This document shows, piece by piece, positions 39,678 through 47,638 of a stretch of DNA of 64,000 nucleotides. The stretch spans positions 1-64,000 of the forward strand of contig JAPSLC010000017.1 in assembly GCA_031181345.1 (NCBI GenBank), read 5' to 3'. The stretch comes from Cupriavidus sp. GTDB taxonomy: Bacteria > Pseudomonadota > Gammaproteobacteria > Burkholderiales > Burkholderiaceae. A model generated the notes under the pieces. That model was not told where the DNA came from, did not search any database, and saw nothing but the letters and a program-made list of their open reading frames with translations. The position numbers and the translations under genes are program-made. Position 1 is the stretch's first letter; every line of letters starts with the position of its first letter.

Positions 39678-40886
39678 ATGGCGGCGTTGCTGATGGCCGC
39701 TCGCCTGCGCGGTAACGTCCGCCGGCTCGCGGCGGCGTCGCGCGCGCTGCTCGGCGCCGCGCTGCTGACCGCGTCGCTCGGCTGCGCCGCGGCGTCGTGC
39801 CCCTGGCCCGCCTGGGACAGCTTCAAGCGCGACAGCGTCAGCGCCGACGGCCGCGTGATCGACGCCAGCACGCCGCAGCAGACCACGGTGTCCGAGGGCC
39901 AGGCCTATGCGCTGTTCTTTGCGCTGGTCGCCAACGACCGGCCGACCTTCGAGCGGCTGCTGGCCTGGACCGAGAACAACCTCGCCGAGGGCGATCTCGC
40001 TTCGCGCCTGCCCGCGTGGATCTGGGGCAAACGCGAGGCGGCCGGCGGCAAGCCCGAGAGCTGGGGCGTGCTCGATGCCAATCCCGCCTCCGACGCCGAT
40101 CTGTGGATCGCCTACGCGTTGCTCGAGGCCGGCCGGCTCTGGCAGGAACGCCGCTACACCGCGCTCGGCACCGTGATCGCGCGCCAGGTGGTGCGGCAGG
40201 AAACCGCGCTGCTGCCGGGGTTGGGTCGCACGCTGTTGCCCGGCCCGATGGGCTTTCATCCATCGCCGACGATGTGGCGGCTCAATCCGAGCTATGTGCC
40301 GCCGCAGCTGATGCGCCGGTTCGCCGCGCTGTGGCCGCAACAGCCGGAATGGGCCCAGCTGCTGTCCAGCTCGGCCCGCCTGCTGCTCGATACCGCGCCG
40401 CGCGGCTTTTCGCCTGACTGGGTCGAATATCACGGCGGGGCGAAGCCGGGCTTCCGTCCCGACCAGCAGACGCAGGCGGAAGGCGCGTACAACGCGATCC
40501 GGGTCTATCTGTGGGCCGGCATGCTGGCGCCGCAGGATCCGTTGCGCGCGCCGCTGCTCAAGACCTATCGCCCGATGGCGGACTACACCATCGCGCACGG
40601 CCATCCCCCCGAGCGCGTCGATACGCGCTCGGGCTCCGTCGGGCCGAATTCGGGCAACGCCGGCTTCTCCGCCGCGGTGGCGCCGTATCTGGCCGCGCTT
40701 GGCGAGGCCGGCGCGGCGCAGCGCCAGGTCGAGCGGATGCGCAAGCTGGCCGCCGAACAGCCACTCGGCTATTACAGTCAGGTGCTGGCGCTGTTCGCCC
40801 TCGGCCATCTCGATGGCCTGTACCGTTTCGAAGCCGACGGCGCGCTGACGCCGGCCTGGACCGCGACATGCCCCGCTCGCCGCTGA
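39678..40886 (+). CDS. bcsZ: Periplasmic endo-1,4-beta-glucanase (GH8)
   Basis: This 402-residue GH8 cellulase trims cellulose during export. A signal peptide ends near residue 40. The proton-donor region is TTVSEGQAYALFFAL and the base region NPASDADLWIAYALLEAG. GPNSGNAGFSAAVAPYLAAL lies near the C-terminus. It begins two bases after bcsB stops and overlaps bcsC by 19 bases, so the three are one transcript. Confidence 0.94.
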   Translation: MAALLMAARLRGNVRRLAAASRALLGAALLTASLGCAAASCPWPAWDSFKRDSVSADGRVIDASTPQQTTVSEGQAYALFFALVANDRPTFERLLAWTENNLAEGDLASRLPAWIWGKREAAGGKPESWGVLDANPASDADLWIAYALLEAGRLWQERRYTALGTVIARQVVRQETALLPGLGRTLLPGPMGFHPSPTMWRLNPSYVPPQLMRRFAALWPQQPEWAQLLSSSARLLLDTAPRGFSPDWVEYHGGAKPGFRPDQQTQAEGAYNAIRVYLWAGMLAPQDPLRAPLLKTYRPMADYTIAHGHPPERVDTRSGSVGPNSGNAGFSAAVAPYLAALGEAGAAQRQVERMRKLAAEQPLGYYSQVLALFALGHLDGLYRFEADGALTPAWTATCPARR

Positions 40887-43800
40887 TCCCCGCCGCCGTG
40901 GTGCTGCTCGTTCCCGCGATGCCGGCGGCGGCGCAGGCTCCCGCCGCGCCAGTCTCCAACGCCGAGCTGGCGCGCCTGCTGTCGTCGGCGCGCATGTGGG
41001 AAGCCAAGAATCGCGCCGACCTGGCGCGCAGCGCGCTCGACAAGATCCTGACCATCGAGCCGCAGCAGCCCGACGCGCTGCTGTTGCTGGCGCAGATCGA
41101 GCTGCGCTCGAACCGCCCGGCCGAGGCGCAACGCATCCTGCAGCGCCTGCGCCAGCACCATCCGAAGCACCCGGCCACCCGCGAGCTGGAGGACACCTAC
41201 CGCATCGCCACGCAGGACAAGCGCGAGATGGCGACGGTGCGCATGCTGGCGCGCGGCGGCAACGAGAAAGAAGCGCTCGAACGGCTGCAGCGGCTGTTTC
41301 CCGACGGGCCGCCGCAGGGCGAACTGGCAATCGACTACTACCGCATCCTGGCGGGCACCGACGCCGGCCGTCCGCGCGCGATCGCCGCGCTGCGCAAGCT
41401 GCTGCGGCAGCGGCCCGACGATGCCCGCCTCGCGCTCGCGCTGGGCGATCTGCTGACCGACCGCCCCGCCACGCGCGCCGAAGGCCTCGATCTGCTGTAT
41501 CGACTGAGCCAGCGCACCGATGCCGACCGCAGGACCGCGCTCGATATCTGGCGCCGCACGCTGTATCGCGTCAGCGACGATCCGGCCTACGCGATCTGGT
41601 TCGAGCGCTATCTGAAGGAAGTGCCAGACGACGACATCGCGCGGCAGACGCTGGCCGAGCTCGACCGCAAGCGCGAAGCGCATCGGCGCATGCTGGCCGA
41701 TCCCGACTATCAGGCGCGCCAGCGCGGCCTGCGGCAACTGGAGCGCGGCAACCTTGCCGAGGCGCAGGCCGCCTTCGAGCAGGCCATGCGCACGCGCGGC
41801 AACGATGCCGAGGTGGTCGGCGGCCTGGGGATGGTGCGGCTGCGCGAGGGCCGGCACGACGAGGCGCGCGCGCTGTTCGCGCGTGCGCTGCAGCTCGATC
41901 CGGAGCAGCGCAGCAAGTGGCGCAGCCTGCTGGACACCGCCACCTTCTGGGGCACGATCGCCCGCGCGCGGCTGGCGGGCACGCAGGGCAAGCCCGGCGA
42001 AGCCGAAGCGCTGGCCCGGCAGGCACTGGCGCGCCAGCCCGACAACGCCGATGCGCTGGCCATCCTGGCCGACGCGCTGGTCGCGCAGCAGCGCGAGGCC
42101 GAAGCGGAAACGCTGCTGCGCCAGCAGTTGGCCGGTCGCACGCCCGATCCCGGCGCATTGCGCCGGCTGGCGGCGCTGCTGCAGAACAGCGGCCGCAACG
42201 CTGAGATCGGCCCGCTGCTGGCCGCCACCGAAGCGCGCCTGCAGAAGTCGCCGGCCAATGCGGACACAGTGCGCGAGCTGCGCGCCGAACTGCTGACGCG
42301 CCAGGCCGACCAGCTGCTGGCCGAGCGCCGCGCGAGCCCGGCCATCGCCCGGCTGGAGGAGGCGCTGCGGCTGACGCCCGACGCGCCCTGGACGCGCTAC
42401 ACGCTGGCGCGGGCCTATCGCGATCTGGGGCTGCCCGCGCTGGGCCGCGAGACCATGGAGGAAGGCCTGCGCCTCGCGCCGAATGCGGACATGCGCTATG
42501 CCGCCGCGCTGTTCCTGAATGCCCTCGACGACCCCGATGCCGCGGCCACGCTGCTGGCGCAGATCCCCGAAGCCGAGCGCACCGACGGCATGCGCGAACT
42601 TGGCGGCAATCTGCGCGCGCAGCAGTGGCTGCGGCAAGGCCGCCTGGCGCTGGCCGCCGGCCGGCCCGACGAGGCGCGCGCGCTGCTGCGGCAGGCCGCG
42701 GACGCGACGCAGGCGGACCCGCAGATGCTGGCCACCGTCGGCCGCGAAGCGATCGCGCTGGGCGATACCGACTACGGCCTCGGGCTGGTGCAGCAGTGGC
42801 TGGCCGCCCATCCCGACGATCCCGCGATCGGTGTGCGGCTGCGCTACGGCGAGCTGCTGGCCGCCGCGGGCCGCGACGAGGCGCTGCGGATGTGGCTCGA
42901 CGAGCTGCGTGGTCTCGATACGCAAATTCGCGATGCGCAAACTCGCGACGCACAAACCCGCGGCCAACGGGGCGCCTTCGAACCCGCGCAGCGTGCCGCG
43001 CTCGACGACCAGGCGCTGCGGCTCGCGCTGCGCGACACCGACCGCCATCTCGATGCGGACGATACCGCCGGCGCGCTGCGCGTGCTGGCCGCAGTGCCCG
43101 CCGAGCAGCAACAGGACCGCCGCTGGTCGCTGGCGCTGGCCGACGTCCGCGAACGGCAAGGCGATCTCGACGGCGCCGCCGCTGCCGCGCGTGCGGTGCT
43201 CGCGCGCAACCCCGTCGATGCCGACGCCCGTTTGACGCTGGCGCGGCTGGCGGAACGCGCGGGGCGCAACGACGAGGCCCTGCGCATCGTGCGCGACGTG
43301 CTGGCCGGCACGGCCGAGGACGATATCGATACGCGGCTGTCGGCGGCGCGGCGCCTGACCGCACTGCGGCGCGACGGCGAAGCGGCCGCGGTGGTCGACG
43401 CCCTGCGCCAGCGCTACCCCCAGCGCGGGGACATCGTCGTGCAGCAGGGACGCATCGCGCAGTCCCGCGGCCAGTTCGACGAGGCGGCATCGCTGTACCG
43501 GCAGGCCCGCACGCTGGAGCAGGCCGAAGCGGCCGCGCCCGCGGTGGGCGGGACCGCCGCACAGCGCGCGCTGCAGGATCTCGATGCGCGCCGCGATGGG
43601 CAGATCGCCACCGCCACGCTGTTCTCGCGCAAGTCCGGCGACAGCGGCATCTCCGAGCTGAGCACGACCGAGATTCCGCTCTACGTGCGGATTCCGCATG
43701 GCTACACCGGTCATGTGTTCTTCCACGCCGATACGGTGTTGCTCGATGCCGGCACGTTGCGCCCCAACGTTGCCGATGGTGCGGATCAATTCGGCCAGAT

Positions 43801-44719
43801 CGCCGCACACCGCAGTGCGGGCCTCGCACCGCGCGGGCAAAGCGACAAGGGCATGGCGCTGGCGGCGGGCTATGCGTACAACGGCGCCTACGACAGCTGG
43901 CGCGCGGATCTCGGCACGACCCCGCTCGGCTTCCTGCAGCAGACGGTTGTCGGCGGGCTGCGCTATCGCGCCGAACTGAACCGCGCCGCGGCCACCGTCG
44001 ACGTGTCGCGCCGCGCGGTGACCAGCAGCCTGATCTCCTACGCGGGCGCGATCGATCCTGCCAGCGGCGAACGCTGGGGCGGCGTGGTGCGCAACGGCAT
44101 CACGCTGGGCTATTCGCACGATGTCGGCCGCGGCAGCGTGTTCGCCACCGTCGGCGCCGGCGTGCTCACGGGACACAACGTCCGCACCAATCGCGAGTTC
44201 ACGGTGCGCGCCGGTTTCGACTGGCCGCTGCTGCAAGCGCGCAACCAGCGCGTCACCAGCGGCCTGGTGGTCAACTACTGGCGCTACCAGGAAAACCTGC
44301 GCTACTACACCTTCGGTCACGGCGGCTACTACAGCCCGCAGCGCTATCTGTCGCTCGCGGCGCCGCTGGAATGGACGGGGCGGCGCGGTCTGTGGTCCTG
44401 GCGGCTGGGCGGCTCGGCCGGCTGGTCGGATACCTACGAGAAGGACATGCCGTTCTATCCGACCCGGCCTGACCTGCAGGCGCTGGCGAACAATCGCACT
44501 TTCCGCGGCGGCAACGGCGGCGGCTTCAGCTATACCGCGCTCGCCGCGGTCGAATACCGCTTCGCGCCGAAGTGGGTCGCCGGCATGGCGCTGCAGATCG
44601 ACCGCTCGCGCGACTACGCGCCAAATCGCGCGATCGCCTACCTGCGCTATCACTTCGAACCGCAACGCGGACCGGTGCCCTTCCCGCCCGAGCCGGTGCG
44701 GCCGTATTCCTCGTACTAG
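40868..44719 (+). CDS. bcsC: Cellulose export outer-membrane protein with TPR periplasmic domain
   Basis: This 1,283-residue protein forms the outer-membrane exit for cellulose. A signal peptide (about 1-21) is followed by a long series of TPR helices (for example EAQAAFEQAMRTRGNDAEVV and ALLRQAADATQADPQML), roughly to residue 910. A BcsC C-terminal beta-barrel follows, from about 920 on (DSGISELSTTEIPLYVRIPH) and ending EPVRPYSSY with an aromatic C-terminus. A short degenerate duplication DAQTRDAQTRGQRG occurs near 690. The start ATG at 40868 lies inside the end of bcsZ. Confidence 0.94.
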   Translation: MPRSPLIPAAVVLLVPAMPAAAQAPAAPVSNAELARLLSSARMWEAKNRADLARSALDKILTIEPQQPDALLLLAQIELRSNRPAEAQRILQRLRQHHPKHPATRELEDTYRIATQDKREMATVRMLARGGNEKEALERLQRLFPDGPPQGELAIDYYRILAGTDAGRPRAIAALRKLLRQRPDDARLALALGDLLTDRPATRAEGLDLLYRLSQRTDADRRTALDIWRRTLYRVSDDPAYAIWFERYLKEVPDDDIARQTLAELDRKREAHRRMLADPDYQARQRGLRQLERGNLAEAQAAFEQAMRTRGNDAEVVGGLGMVRLREGRHDEARALFARALQLDPEQRSKWRSLLDTATFWGTIARARLAGTQGKPGEAEALARQALARQPDNADALAILADALVAQQREAEAETLLRQQLAGRTPDPGALRRLAALLQNSGRNAEIGPLLAATEARLQKSPANADTVRELRAELLTRQADQLLAERRASPAIARLEEALRLTPDAPWTRYTLARAYRDLGLPALGRETMEEGLRLAPNADMRYAAALFLNALDDPDAAATLLAQIPEAERTDGMRELGGNLRAQQWLRQGRLALAAGRPDEARALLRQAADATQADPQMLATVGREAIALGDTDYGLGLVQQWLAAHPDDPAIGVRLRYGELLAAAGRDEALRMWLDELRGLDTQIRDAQTRDAQTRGQRGAFEPAQRAALDDQALRLALRDTDRHLDADDTAGALRVLAAVPAEQQQDRRWSLALADVRERQGDLDGAAAAARAVLARNPVDADARLTLARLAERAGRNDEALRIVRDVLAGTAEDDIDTRLSAARRLTALRRDGEAAAVVDALRQRYPQRGDIVVQQGRIAQSRGQFDEAASLYRQARTLEQAEAAAPAVGGTAAQRALQDLDARRDGQIATATLFSRKSGDSGISELSTTEIPLYVRIPHGYTGHVFFHADTVLLDAGTLRPNVADGADQFGQIAAHRSAGLAPRGQSDKGMALAAGYAYNGAYDSWRADLGTTPLGFLQQTVVGGLRYRAELNRAAATVDVSRRAVTSSLISYAGAIDPASGERWGGVVRNGITLGYSHDVGRGSVFATVGAGVLTGHNVRTNREFTVRAGFDWPLLQARNQRVTSGLVVNYWRYQENLRYYTFGHGGYYSPQRYLSLAAPLEWTGRRGLWSWRLGGSAGWSDTYEKDMPFYPTRPDLQALANNRTFRGGNGGGFSYTALAAVEYRFAPKWVAGMALQIDRSRDYAPNRAIAYLRYHFEPQRGPVPFPPEPVRPYSSY

Positions 44720-44737
44720 ATCGGATCGACGCGAATC

Positions 44738-46609
44738 ATGAACCCATCGACGAGGCCCGCCGCCACCTCCCTGACCCCGGACTCCGCCGCATCGACCGCG
44801 CCCGCAGCGCCGCGCTCGGCGCTGTTCGCGCGGCTGCAGGCCAGGCCCGCGCTGGCGATCGACGGCCTGCCGACCGAACTGGCGGCGCTGGCGCCGGGCC
44901 ACGTGCATATCGTCTATGCCGAGCCCTCGCCGGCGCGCGATGCGCTGTTCTGGCAGACCGCCGCCACCGCGCTGCGCGGACCGGCCACGGTGCTGTCCGC
45001 CCGTCCGGCCGACGGCATCGCGCAGGCGCTGCGCGAGCATGGCCTCGATATCGACGTCGGCAGCGCGCTGCATCATCGCGCCAATCTGTGCGGACTGCGC
45101 GTAGGCCAACGCGGCGCCAACCTGGACACGCTGCTCGATGCACTGCAGGCGCTGGCCGAGCAATGCGCGGCCCGCCATAGCGTGGTGATGGTCGAAGGCG
45201 CCGAAGCGTGCTTCAGCTGGGACGACGGCGCGCGCCTGTCGCGCGAAGGCGCCCGGCTGGCCGCGTGGTGTGTGCGCGAGCGGCTGTCGCTGCTGCTGGT
45301 GCTGGCGCCGCCGCTCGATGACAGGGAAGACACCCGGCGGCCCGCCGATCTCGGCAGCCTGCACGCGCGCTTTGCCGGTGCCGCGCACCTGGCGCAGGTG
45401 CAGGGCCAATACACCTGGGAGGTGGCGTTCTGGCGCGATCGCGAGGCGGTGCTCGCCAGCCGCTCGCTGCCGCTGCGATTCGCCGCGGACCAGCACCGCC
45501 TGATGGTCGGCGGCGCCGGCGCGCAAGGCGAAGGCGGCGATGCGGCGGCGGCCGGCCTGCTGGCGCCCGACGAACATCGCGTGATCGTCTGTCGCGACGC
45601 GGTCGCGCACGAGCGCTGGGTGCCCGAGTCCTGGCATCTGGTCGACAGCAACGAGGCCGCTGTGGCCAGCGCCGGCGGCGCGGTGGCGGCAACCGTGCTG
45701 CTGCACTACCACGGCAACCGCGCCTTGGAGACGCTGGCCGAACAGGTGCACCGGCTGCGCCGCACGCGCGGCAGTGCGCTGAAGATCGTCGTGCGCGAGG
45801 ACCAGGAGGCGATGCGGCAGCACTACGAGCTGCTGCTGCTCAATCTCGGCGCCAATCTGGTGATCGCGCGGCGCACGCCGTTCGCGCGCGTCCAGGCGAT
45901 GCTCGAGGGCGTGCAGGGACAGGTGTTCTCGCGCCCCCTGCCAGCGGACTACCGCACCGCGCTGTCGGCCGTGCTGACCGGCTCAGCGATCGGCTACGTG
46001 CCGCCCGCCGATTTCATCGACACGGTGCGCGGCGCCGTCGAACAGGGCCGCACCATCCGGCTGCCGCACGTGCTGCTGCGCCTGACGCTGCTGCCGGAAG
46101 TCGCGCATATCGACGCGCTGCGCGCCTGCCGCATGAACCGCACCGGCGATATCTGCAGCGCCGATGCTGACAGCGTCTATGTGTTCTTCTTCGCCTGCCG
46201 GCTCGACGACGCGGACGCGGTCTGCCGGCGCGTGTTCCAGCGGCCGCTGGAGGCGCTCTTCTCTGGCGAGCTGCGCTGCGGCGATGCGCCGACCATCGAG
46301 GGCGCGCTGAACGCGTTCGCGCAGCAGGCCACCGAGCAAGCCCTGCCCGATTACAGCGGCTGGCTGCAGGCGCGCGAGCAAGCGAGCGAAGCGACGTCGG
46401 CGGAAGGCGCCGTGGTGTCGGCGATGCCGGCGGACCAGACCGGGCGCATCACGGCCGGTGCGTCGCCGGCGCAGCGCACCAGGTCCACGCTGCCGCTGCT
46501 GTCCCCGCTCGACGCGCTGCGGCCGTCCGCATCGGCTCACGCCGCCGCGCGACCCAAACCCCGCACCGCGCCGACGCCGACCGCGGTACCGCTCAAAGCC
46601 AGGGAATAG
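44738..46609 (+). CDS. bcsE: c-di-GMP-binding cellulose regulator BcsE
   Basis: This 623-residue protein matches BcsE, the cytosolic second c-di-GMP receptor of E. coli-type cellulose systems. The GIL domain region contains RMNRTGDICSADADSVYVFF, with the RTGD I-site-like motif at residues 468-471 needed for c-di-GMP binding. N-terminal residues form the regulatory NTPase-like fold. The last 100 residues are Ala/Pro/Ser-rich and probably disordered. BcsE is usually encoded with bcsF and bcsG away from bcsAB; here it is inside the main operon. Confidence 0.88.
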   Translation: MNPSTRPAATSLTPDSAASTAPAAPRSALFARLQARPALAIDGLPTELAALAPGHVHIVYAEPSPARDALFWQTAATALRGPATVLSARPADGIAQALREHGLDIDVGSALHHRANLCGLRVGQRGANLDTLLDALQALAEQCAARHSVVMVEGAEACFSWDDGARLSREGARLAAWCVRERLSLLLVLAPPLDDREDTRRPADLGSLHARFAGAAHLAQVQGQYTWEVAFWRDREAVLASRSLPLRFAADQHRLMVGGAGAQGEGGDAAAAGLLAPDEHRVIVCRDAVAHERWVPESWHLVDSNEAAVASAGGAVAATVLLHYHGNRALETLAEQVHRLRRTRGSALKIVVREDQEAMRQHYELLLLNLGANLVIARRTPFARVQAMLEGVQGQVFSRPLPADYRTALSAVLTGSAIGYVPPADFIDTVRGAVEQGRTIRLPHVLLRLTLLPEVAHIDALRACRMNRTGDICSADADSVYVFFFACRLDDADAVCRRVFQRPLEALFSGELRCGDAPTIEGALNAFAQQATEQALPDYSGWLQAREQASEATSAEGAVVSAMPADQTGRITAGASPAQRTRSTLPLLSPLDALRPSASAHAAARPKPRTAPTPTAVPLKARE

Positions 46610-46616
46610 CATCGCC

Positions 46617-46820
46617 ATGCGCGTCTTTATCGGATATTTCATCTGGGGCCTGATCCTCGCCGCTCCCGTCGCCTGGCTGATCTGGAAGCTGGACCTGATG
46701 CGCGCGCTGCCGCGCTGGTTCCAGCCGCGCCAGCGCCGCGCGGTGCGGCTGCCGCCCCAACTCGAAGGCATCGTGATCCGCGGCAAGCGATGGCAGGCGC
46801 CGAAGGACGGCACGCGATGA
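46617..46820 (+). CDS. bcsF: Small inner-membrane protein BcsF
   Basis: This 67-residue protein has one N-terminal membrane helix (IGYFIWGLILAAPVAWLIW) and a basic cytosolic tail (RWFQPRQRRAVRLPP). In E. coli BcsF recruits BcsE to the membrane. Position directly between bcsE and bcsQ and the single-helix design support the call. Its stop overlaps the bcsQ start (ATGA). Confidence 0.85.
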   Translation: MRVFIGYFIWGLILAAPVAWLIWKLDLMRALPRWFQPRQRRAVRLPPQLEGIVIRGKRWQAPKDGTR

Positions 46821-47638
46821 AGACGATCGCCATCGTCGCGCCGGTCGGCGGCGCGGGCCGCAGCACGATGACCGCCGCGCTGGCCTCGCTGCTGGCCGGG
46901 CGTGGGCATGCCGTACTCGCCCTCGAATGCGATCCGCGCAATCTGCTCGGCCTGCATTTCGGCCTGCGCGAGCCCGTCGCGCGTGGGCTGTTCGACGCGG
47001 CCCTGCGGCCGTCAGCGAGCGACTGGGCGGCGGCGGGCCTGCGCAGCGACGACGACGTGCTGCTGGTGCCGTGGGGGCAGGCCGATGGCCCGCCTGGCGG
47101 CAATGGCAGAGACGACGATGTCGACGCCGAGCCCATGGCCACGCGATGCTTGCTGGAGCAACCGCAATGGCTGCGCGGCCTGCTGGCCCAGGTGGACCTG
47201 CCCGATGACGGCGTGGTGCTGGTCGATACGCCGGCCTGGCCCGCCCCGCATGCCGCGCAGGCGCTCGCCGCCGCGAATCTGGCGCTGGTGCTGGCGCCGC
47301 CCGAGCCCGAAGTCTGCGCCACGCTGCCGCGCATGCAACACGCACTCGAACGAATCGGCCTGCCCTATCGCGTGGTCGCGACGCGGGTCCAGCCGGCGCG
47401 CCAACTGCATGGCGATGTGCTGGCGCTGCTGCGCACGCGCCTGCGCGAGCGGCTGCTGCCCTATCAGGTGCATCTCGATCACGGTTTGCCCGAAGCGCTG
47501 GCGCGGGGCGAGAACTTCTGCCGTGCGATGCCGCATTCGCAGGCCGCGCACGATCTGCAGGGCATCGCCGCGTGGCTGTCGCAGTGGATCGCGGCTTCGA
47601 TCGGCACCGCCGCGCAAGACGCAGGGGACCGCAGATGA
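46817..47638 (+). CDS. bcsQ: Cellulose synthesis MinD/ParA-like protein BcsQ with altered P-loop
   Basis: This 273-residue protein has a MinD-type fold, with the deviant Walker A at residues 9-17: PVGGAGRST. The usual signature lysine position is Val and the P-loop lysine is Arg15. The later DLPDDGVVLVDTP corresponds to Walker B (LVDTP), and PPEPEVCATL to the A-type specificity segment. In E. coli BcsQ sits under BcsB/BcsA and, with BcsR, supports assembly and polar localisation. Its stop overlaps bcsA by four bases. Confidence 0.85.
   Translation: MKTIAIVAPVGGAGRSTMTAALASLLAGRGHAVLALECDPRNLLGLHFGLREPVARGLFDAALRPSASDWAAAGLRSDDDVLLVPWGQADGPPGGNGRDDDVDAEPMATRCLLEQPQWLRGLLAQVDLPDDGVVLVDTPAWPAPHAAQALAAANLALVLAPPEPEVCATLPRMQHALERIGLPYRVVATRVQPARQLHGDVLALLRTRLRERLLPYQVHLDHGLPEALARGENFCRAMPHSQAAHDLQGIAAWLSQWIAASIGTAAQDAGDRR

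Noticed and set aside
37313..39886. 857-codon minus-strand frame opposite bcsB
   Set aside because: No recognisable domain; bcsB family features are on the plus strand.
40778..45823. A 1,681-codon open frame antisense to bcsC and bcsE
   Set aside because: High GC keeps antisense frames open. Its translation is low-complexity Arg/Gln/Ala-rich with no domain, while the plus strand encodes full BcsC and BcsE families.
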